From Candidatus Pacearchaeota archaeon (GTDB lineage: Archaea; Nanobdellota; Nanobdellia; UBA10117; JABICX01): 10,709 bases of DNA. The position numbers were made by a program, and so were the translations under genes. The stretch spans positions 1-10,709 of the forward strand of contig JAFCCX010000006.1 in NCBI GenBank assembly GCA_017609995.1, given 5' to 3'. Position 1 is the first letter of the stretch. The number at the start of each line of letters is the position of its first letter. The notes beneath the pieces are model-generated. The model was not told the DNA's origin. It saw only the letters and a program-made list of their open reading frames with translations, and did no database searches. Shown piece by piece: positions 5,948 through 10,709 of this stretch.

Positions 5948-7168
5948 ATTAATTATATTGACTCGAGTGTCTTTTGCTTTGCTTGCGTTAGCAACAATAT
6001 ATCTAATTCTTTTTCTATCAGCAATTCCTGCTAAATCTATGCTAACTTCGCCATCCATTATAATTGCTTGTGGACTCTCGCTCATATCTTTCAAAGTATC
6101 AACTAATTCAGCTACTGGAACACGTCCAAGAACTTCGTTTTCCTTGTTAAGCAAAAATGCTCCGCGAGTCCCAACGATTTCCTCAGCCATTTGCTTTAAT
6201 TGTTCACCATTTCTTGGAACAAACTTTCTTGGCTGATAACTAGTTCTTGTTCTATCATAAGTTCTACGTTCTGGTCTACTTTCTGTTCGATTGTAAGTTC
6301 TACGAGTAGGTCTAGATTCTGTTCTTCGAACAGGTCTAGTTTCTGTTCTTCGAGTTGGCTTACTTTCTGAAGTTTTTGCTCTAAGAGCTTTCTGAATTTC
6401 CTTCATTGTAAGCTCTTCAACCTCTTTACCATCAGGTGCCTGTGTAACTTGATCAATATCACCAAGTTCCCTCATTTTCTTGATAACAAGGTCTCCACCT
6501 CTATCTCCATCAACAAAAAGAGTAACTGTTTTCTCTTTGATTAGCTTTGAAATTGTTTTGTTTGAACCTGAGCCATTTAGAGCAACTGAATTTTTGATAC
6601 CGTGTTTTAATAGATTAATTACATCTGCTCGACCTTCAACAATAATTATTTCTTCATTGTCTCTAATATCTGGGCCTGCAGGTAGTTTATCAATACCATA
6701 TGATATGATATCCTCTGCTTTAACATCATCAGAAACTTCTTTTGTAAATTCCTGTGAGTCAGGCATAGTATCTATTAGATTTTTAAGTAATTCTTTAGCT
6801 CTATCTCGGATAAATTCTCTCTTAGAAAGTCTTACATCCTCAACTCTCTCAACTTTTATTTTCGCGTTGCATGGGCCAACTCTGTCGATAGTTTCAACAG
6901 CAGCAGCTACAATAGCTGTCTCTGATTTACCCATACTTGAAGGGATTATAATTTCACCTTCAGATTTGCCTTTACTAGATCTCAAATTAACTTCAATTCT
7001 GCCGATTTTACCAGCTTTTTGAAGCTCTCTCAGCTCTAAATCTGTACCTAAAAGTCCCTCTGTTTGACCGAAGACTGCTCCGATTACGTCAGGTCTTTCA
7101 GCAATACTTGAAAGGCTGATATGTGCTACGATATTATATTTTATTGATACGGGGGATATTTTTCCCAT
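5933..7168 (-). CDS. dnaG: DnaG-type primase (archaeal, Toprim domain)
   Basis: Archaeal DnaG has a Toprim catalytic core, can make short RNA primers in vitro and is best known as a stable subunit of the archaeal RNA exosome, where it aids poly(A)-rich RNA binding. The 411-residue product has the conserved archaeal N-terminal domain (SPVSIKYNIVAHISLSSIAE, 5-24; DVIGAVFGQTEGLLG, 27-41) and the Toprim domain from about 172: IIIVEGRADVINLLKHGIKN (174-193) with E178, and LFVDGDRGGDL (217-227) with D220 and D222. Residues 268-318 are an Arg/Thr/Glu/Ser-rich linker of repeated TRRTESRP-like units. The C-terminal domain (about 320-411) resumes archaeal DnaG sequence. The ATG at 7168 is supported by GGAG 9 bases upstream. 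It follows a small Toprim gene by 25 bases, so the two are probably co-transcribed. Confidence 0.95.
   Translation of the reverse strand: MGKISPVSIKYNIVAHISLSSIAERPDVIGAVFGQTEGLLGTDLELRELQKAGKIGRIEVNLRSSKGKSEGEIIIPSSMGKSETAIVAAAVETIDRVGPCNAKIKVERVEDVRLSKREFIRDRAKELLKNLIDTMPDSQEFTKEVSDDVKAEDIISYGIDKLPAGPDIRDNEEIIIVEGRADVINLLKHGIKNSVALNGSGSNKTISKLIKEKTVTLFVDGDRGGDLVIKKMRELGDIDQVTQAPDGKEVEELTMKEIQKALRAKTSESKPTRRTETRPVRRTESRPTRRTYNRTESRPERRTYDRTRTSYQPRKFVPRNGEQLKQMAEEIVGTRGAFLLNKENEVLGRVPVAELVDTLKDMSESPQAIIMDGEVSIDLAGIADRKRIRYIVANASKAKDTRVNIINPKDL
6261..6368 (-). repeat. In-frame 24-base tandem repeat in the dnaG linker
   Basis: Four related 24-base units occupy 6261-6284, 6297-6320, 6321-6344 and 6345-6368, with a 12-base spacer between the first two. 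On the plus strand each begins GTTCT and ends TTCT or ATTCT. On the coding strand each encodes eight residues of the type T/ESRPxRRT. Since the unit length is a multiple of three, copy-number change would not break the frame. Confidence 0.85.
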
Positions 7169-7177
7169 TTTTTATTT

Positions 7178-7181
7178 CTCC
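7178..7181 (-). promoter_or_regulatory. Shine-Dalgarno of dnaG
   Basis: AGGAG on the minus strand, with GGAG at 7178-7181 and a 9-base spacer to the ATG at 7168. It supports this start and suits an internal operon gene that cannot be leaderless. Confidence 0.6.
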
Positions 7182-7193
7182 TATTACGAAAAC

Positions 7194-7565
7194 TTAACAG
7201 AAACGCTTCAAACTTTCAACTGTTTGGACTTTCGCGAGCCTAAGCAAGCGATTGCCTATTTGATCATCAACCTTGACTCCAAGGTCTTGAAGATGAGTTT
7301 TCATCTTTTTTGAAAGTTGAATTCCTTTCTTATCTGAATCTAAGAGCAAAAGTGCTCTTTTGGATAGTTTTGAAACGCTTTCAGCGCTTTCGTAAATTGA
7401 TTTTTTTGATAACAAGAAGAAGCGTGCATTAATCCCAAGCAACCTTAAGGAAGCTTGGTCTTTTTTGCCCTCAACAATAATTGTTGCGTCTTGGGCTTTG
7501 TGATTAAGCTTTTCTAAGAGGCTATTGAAGGCCTCCTCATCGAAATTTGATCGTTTGATTAACAT
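7194..7565 (-). CDS. Small Toprim-domain protein (UPF0292/COG1658-like)
   Basis: This 123-residue protein consists of little more than a Toprim fold, as in the archaeal small primase-like Toprim proteins related to RNase M5 and to the DnaG catalytic core. The expected residues are present: IIVEGKKDQASLRLLG (29-44) with E32, and ALLLLDSDKKG (71-81) with D76 and D78, the DxD pair that binds metal. Its biochemical role is not settled for the family; candidates are RNA processing or a nicking/ligand-binding function. It sits 25 bases upstream of dnaG, which carries the same fold, so the unit encodes two Toprim proteins. A TATA-like box at 7606-7615 would give a leader of about 20 bases. The C-terminus ends in KRFC shortly after the fold. 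Confidence 0.85.
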   Translation of the reverse strand: MLIKRSNFDEEAFNSLLEKLNHKAQDATIIVEGKKDQASLRLLGINARFFLLSKKSIYESAESVSKLSKRALLLLDSDKKGIQLSKKMKTHLQDLGVKVDDQIGNRLLRLAKVQTVESLKRFC

Positions 7566-7605
7566 GAATCAGGATCTCTTCTTGTTAAAAGACACTCAAA
7601 ATTTG

Positions 7606-7615
7606 GGTTTAAAAA
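7606..7615 (-). promoter_or_regulatory. TATA-like box of the Toprim-dnaG unit
   Basis: The minus strand reads TTTTTAAACC, close to the tRNA promoter TTTTAAACC at 1842-1850. It predicts a start near 7585, about 20 bases before the ATG at 7565. No strong Shine-Dalgarno follows in that leader. Confidence 0.5.
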
Positions 7616-7620
7616 GCTTA

Positions 7621-7636
7621 CTTTTTAGCTAAAAAG
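7621..7636. terminator. Perfect 16-base palindrome at the end of the cohesin gene
   Basis: CTTTTTAGCTAAAAAG is fully self-complementary and includes the stop codon TAG of the cohesin-like gene (7629-7631). On the minus strand it is followed by a second run of five T (7611-7615). T-runs plus a stem suggest a 3' end signal, placed just before the Toprim-dnaG promoter. It might instead be a binding site for a dimeric regulator of that promoter. Confidence 0.45.
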
Positions 7637-9458
7637 CCCGATTTATGTCAGATTCCTTCCAGCCGTGCTTCTTTAGTGTAGCTTTTATCTGAGAATAGGA
7701 ATAGCCCATTGATCTAACTGAATGTACATAATTCTTTAATTTGAACAAGCTATCATGTGGATTTTGGACCTTATGGACTTTAGCGTGGTGGTCCATAGCA
7801 GGAGTAAAGTCAAATGGTCCTTTATGCTTGGTCTTATCTGCTCCAAAAGAGATTGCTCCTTTCCACATACCATATCCAATTCCTGAAATTATCATTAAAA
7901 CAAGAACTATTGCAATTGTAGCGAAATTAGATTTCTTACAATCCTTGCTACAAGTACTATAATCTTCTCCTAGCTTTTCTTCACAAGCATTATTTCCGCA
8001 GTGACAATCTGCAATACAGGTTATGTAATTCTCTCCTGAAGAGCAGGTTCCATCTCCGCAGACAGTTGTCGGAGTATAAGTTACAGGTGTGGTTGTATCC
8101 TCTGTTGTGGTTGGAGCAACATAACATGAGCAATCTTCTAAACAAATTCCGCTATCACAATCACCACCATTTTCACAATCTTCAAGTGGGTCAATGATGA
8201 AGTTTCCACATTCTGCAACATAATCTACAAGTGGTGCTGTTTCCTTAAGAGTTAATACAATCTTCATAGAATCTGTAGCATTATCATTATCCATAACTTG
8301 TAAAGTAACTACGCATTGGTTTGTTGGGTCTTTTCCATAAGGAGTACAAGAAGTATTTGTATCATAAATATATGAAGTTACTTCTTTAGTTGATATGCTC
8401 TTTGGATAGATATAATCTGAATTAGTATTACAAACACATGGATTTCCAAGAATATCATAATCTAATTTACCAACAAACCGATAATCATCTGAACATTTAG
8501 AAGCAGTTGTTGCAGATTTACAAACTAAAGTGTCTGTAAATTCTAAATGACCCCATGGTTCAGACCTATCTCCAAAGTCCCATACATACTCAGTTATTTC
8601 TCCATCGTCATCATAAGAACCTAATGAGCTGAATATTGTCTTATTACCTGTTCCAATTACAGTCTTGCTCTTTGGAGCAAAGATATTTGCAACTGGTTTT
8701 TTATTTGCTGTTGCAACACAAACCGAACCTGAACTACCCATTATATCTGCAATTGGGTTTGTTTCAGCATCAAAGTAGTATCCTTCTGCACAACAATAAC
8801 CTGTATTATAGATTGGATCCCCACCTAAAGTACATGATTGAGTGTTTGAACCAAACATATCTACTTCACCTGTTAAAGAACAGCTCCAATCTATTCCATC
8901 TACAACATCAGGGCCAGTTAAAACAAAACCAGGATTACAATAACAATCTGTTGCAGGAATTCCACTTTCATTTCCCTGGTCACCTGTATGAGAATAAGAA
9001 TATTCTACACACTTTGTCCAATTTACTTCAGCATTAGTTAGAAGAATATCATTTGGATCTTTACTTGTAGCTGGTTCATCGCTGCCAACAGAAATTGTAA
9101 CATTCTCTATAGCAATATCTGCTGTTTCAGCTTCCACACCTGTTGCTTTTACAGTTAGCTCTATTAAATCTCCAGATAATGTAATTGGTGTTTCTAATAA
9201 CATGAAATATTTATTTCCATACTCATTTAGCGCTAAATCAGAATCATAATTTACTAATTCAAGTGAATCTGAAAGAGCTAAATCAAATTGAATTGCATAA
9301 ACACTTGTAACACTACTATCAATTGATATTGTTGATATGAAATAACTGTCAACAGTTTCGGGAGCATCAACAGAGATAGTATATGGTTCTTCAAATGCTG
9401 GAATAGCTATGATTAAGGAAAATACTAATATTGCTAGTACAATTATTCTTTTATCCAT
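7629..9458 (-). CDS. Membrane-anchored surface protein with cohesin-like, PKD-like and Cys-rich domains
   Basis: The 609-residue protein is exported and anchored by one helix. In order: signal peptide (1-21); a cohesin-like beta-sandwich (about 25-145), with ISVDAPETV, YAIQFDLALSDSLELVNYDS (54-73) and DLIELTVKATG (97-107); an eight-Cys region (150-247); a PKD-like domain (about 254-406) with YVWDFGD (291-297), an EPWG motif and six Cys (313, 322, 341, 343, 371, 382); three Cys-rich units (417-507), two of the form CGDGTCSSGENYITC; a Thr-rich linker (449-466); a membrane helix (about 511-532); and a cytoplasmic tail with a GYSYSQIKATLKKHGW motif (585-600). The tail type recurs in DPANN surface proteins (recalled, not searched). 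The ATG overlaps the upstream dockerin gene by 8 bases. It may hold the dockerin protein on the cell surface. The cohesin call is from pattern only. Confidence 0.85.
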   Translation of the reverse strand: MDKRIIVLAILVFSLIIAIPAFEEPYTISVDAPETVDSYFISTISIDSSVTSVYAIQFDLALSDSLELVNYDSDLALNEYGNKYFMLLETPITLSGDLIELTVKATGVEAETADIAIENVTISVGSDEPATSKDPNDILLTNAEVNWTKCVEYSYSHTGDQGNESGIPATDCYCNPGFVLTGPDVVDGIDWSCSLTGEVDMFGSNTQSCTLGGDPIYNTGYCCAEGYYFDAETNPIADIMGSSGSVCVATANKKPVANIFAPKSKTVIGTGNKTIFSSLGSYDDDGEITEYVWDFGDRSEPWGHLEFTDTLVCKSATTASKCSDDYRFVGKLDYDILGNPCVCNTNSDYIYPKSISTKEVTSYIYDTNTSCTPYGKDPTNQCVVTLQVMDNDNATDSMKIVLTLKETAPLVDYVAECGNFIIDPLEDCENGGDCDSGICLEDCSCYVAPTTTEDTTTPVTYTPTTVCGDGTCSSGENYITCIADCHCGNNACEEKLGEDYSTCSKDCKKSNFATIAIVLVLMIISGIGYGMWKGAISFGADKTKHKGPFDFTPAMDHHAKVHKVQNPHDSLFKLKNYVHSVRSMGYSYSQIKATLKKHGWKESDINRAF

Positions 9459-10709
9459 TTCTTAATATGAACCTTACCCAATCATTTACAGTGATTTCAT
9501 AATCAGAATCAATGTAAGCAGTCGGTGTTGGTTCAAGCTCTCCTTTAATCATTTTAATTAAATCTATTTCATCATCTGTATCAACTGCGCCATCTGTATT
9601 TACATCATAAGGTAATGCAGCTAACGTAACATAAACTGGCTCAGCATGAATTTCATGATCTCCAGATTTAACAATTAAATCAATTCTACAAACATTCTCA
9701 TCACCACATTGGTCAAAATCTGTGAATTTGTATGAAATGGGTGTTTTTGTTGTTTCAATTATTGTTTGAGGATAAATCTGTCTGTTTGTAGCATCTGGAC
9801 AAACACAATCTTCTCCTACTTCTGGAATAGTATCATACTCATAACCTGAAGTACATTGCTTTGTTCCTTCTAATTGTCTACATGCAAGCGGTGTAGTACT
9901 GCCAAGACTCACAAATCTTCCCCATGGTTCGGTTATTGCATGAGTATTCCAAACATAACTAACAACATCTCCATCGGGATCAATTGAATTTATTGCACTC
10001 ATACTAAATAATTTATTTATGTAAACTATCGCAGGAATTTGAGTAATTTCTGCTGTTGGCGGTCTATCTACAGCACCAACAGAGAGAGTTATTTTCTTTG
10101 TTGTTGTTTCAGAAGCATCACTTACAGTGAAAGTTACTTCATAATTTCCAGTATCTTCAAAGTCTGTTTGCCAACTGAAAACATTGTTTATGAATGTTGC
10201 ATCTGGAACATTTGTTAAAGTTGCTGTTATAGTTACAGCATCTCCATCTTCATCTGTTGCACTTACAGTAAATTCAATTAAAGCTCCTTCATTAACAGAA
10301 ACATCAACTAAATCTACAAATTCTGGCTCATGATTTACATTACCAACATCAATAGAAACCTCTACAATTGTTTCTAAATCTGTATCTGAAACACCAATTT
10401 GGAAAGTATGTACTCCTGATTGTTCAAAAGTTGGTGTCCAAGCAAATGTGTTTAAAACAAAATCTCCACCAGGTGCACCTATTGCACGATAAATAAGTCC
10501 AGACCCTTCAGGGTCAGAAGCTGAGACTGTTAGTATAACTTCTTCATTTTCAGCAACATCAAAACTAAAGTCAGTTGTTTCTCCATTAACATTATTGATT
10601 ATTGGTGCTTGATTTCCGGGAGGTGGTTCTTGAGTTAAAGTAATTATGGTTGTAGCAGATACCCCTGGATTGTATCCATCATATGCAAAGACACTTAATT
10701 GGCAAATTC
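9451..10709 (-). CDS. Surface protein with Ig-like repeats, PKD-like domain and C-terminal dockerin (N-terminus outside window)
   Basis: Translating the minus strand from the window edge gives an uninterrupted frame of 418 residues to the stop at 9451; the ATG at 10002 is only an internal Met inside a PKD-like domain and is not the start. In order: two Ig/cadherin-like repeats (about 10614-10345 and 10335-10078), with FAWTPTFEQSG and FSWQTDFEDTG signatures; a PKD-like domain (about 10074-9630) with SIDPDGDVVSYVWN, EPWG and six Cys; then a dockerin (about 9612-9454). The first dockerin loop is canonical, DVNTDGAVDTDD, with ligands at positions 1, 3, 5, 9 and 12, followed by EIDLIKMI. The second, IDSDYEITVNDWVRF, lacks the position-1 Asp. 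No membrane anchor follows, so the protein probably attaches through its dockerin to a cohesin partner, most simply the next gene. Confidence 0.87.
   Translation of the reverse strand, partial: ICQLSVFAYDGYNPGVSATTIITLTQEPPPGNQAPIINNVNGETTDFSFDVAENEEVILTVSASDPEGSGLIYRAIGAPGGDFVLNTFAWTPTFEQSGVHTFQIGVSDTDLETIVEVSIDVGNVNHEPEFVDLVDVSVNEGALIEFTVSATDEDGDAVTITATLTNVPDATFINNVFSWQTDFEDTGNYEVTFTVSDASETTTKKITLSVGAVDRPPTAEITQIPAIVYINKLFSMSAINSIDPDGDVVSYVWNTHAITEPWGRFVSLGSTTPLACRQLEGTKQCTSGYEYDTIPEVGEDCVCPDATNRQIYPQTIIETTKTPISYKFTDFDQCGDENVCRIDLIVKSGDHEIHAEPVYVTLAALPYDVNTDGAVDTDDEIDLIKMIKGELEPTPTAYIDSDYEITVNDWVRFILRNG

Noticed and set aside
6261..6368. Repeat array resembling a CRISPR
   Set aside because: Units are 24 bases, imperfect, mostly without spacers, and encode an in-frame eight-residue repeat inside dnaG.
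6480..7022. 180-residue plus-strand reading frame opposite dnaG
   Set aside because: It is antisense to a firmly identified gene, has Ser/Leu/Ile-biased composition and shows no domain or start signal.
8636..9037. 133-residue plus-strand reading frame opposite the cohesin gene
   Set aside because: Leu/Gln/Asn/Tyr-rich composition is what the antisense strand of this AT-rich gene gives; no motif is visible.
9451..9458. Frameshift joining the dockerin and cohesin genes into one protein
   Set aside because: The upstream gene ends naturally after a complete dockerin and the downstream gene starts with its own signal peptide.
9451..10002. Separate 183-residue gene starting at the ATG 10002
   Set aside because: The frame stays open upstream to the window edge and encodes Ig-like repeats; the Met lies inside a PKD-like domain and has no signal peptide.

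Overview
This window looks like chromosomal DNA of a small-genome archaeon. The evidence is archaeal-type DnaG primase, class I (archaeal) CCA-adding enzyme, archaeal RNase HII, an initiator tRNA-Met with the archaeal/eukaryotic A1:U72 pair and no encoded CCA, and TATA-like boxes about 25 bases upstream of start codons. AT-rich base use, short proteins, tight gene overlaps and secreted Cys-rich modular proteins with a short helical cytoplasmic tail suggest a DPANN lineage (Woesearchaeota/Pacearchaeota-like). That placement is inference.

Positions 1-1819 (minus strand) form one compact unit, read from high to low coordinates: initiator tRNA-Met, GNAT acetyltransferase, GNAT-like protein, MazG-like protein and RNase HII (cut by the window edge). 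Gaps are 0-5 bases or the genes overlap. The first GNAT start codon lies 5 bases after the tRNA 3' end. Positions 1857-3459 (minus) hold a winged-helix protein with a possible nuclease-fold C-terminus, and a two-helix membrane protein with a TrkA-N (RCK) domain whose potassium selectivity filter is not recognisable. Positions 3528-5314 (plus) form a two-gene tRNA-maturation operon: CCA-adding enzyme and a Trm9-like tRNA methyltransferase, overlapping by ATGA. A weak palindrome lies in the convergent gap after them.

Positions 5361-7565 (minus) hold a small secreted four-Cys protein, dnaG (with an Arg/Thr-rich repeat linker and interlocking hairpins at its 3' end) and a small Toprim protein upstream of dnaG in the same unit. 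Positions 7629-10709 (minus) hold two overlapping genes for large surface proteins. The upstream gene, cut by the window edge, has tandem Ig-like repeats, a Cys-rich PKD-like module and a C-terminal dockerin. The downstream gene has a signal peptide, a cohesin-like domain, the same Cys-rich PKD-like module, Cys-rich repeats, one membrane anchor and a short cytoplasmic tail. Together they suggest a membrane-anchored scaffold that captures a dockerin-tagged partner, and this is the most notable part of the window.

The informational genes fit together loosely: the tRNA lacks CCA and the window encodes the enzyme that adds it, alongside a likely wobble-uridine methyltransferase. DnaG, RNase HII and the Toprim protein are replication or RNA-processing functions.
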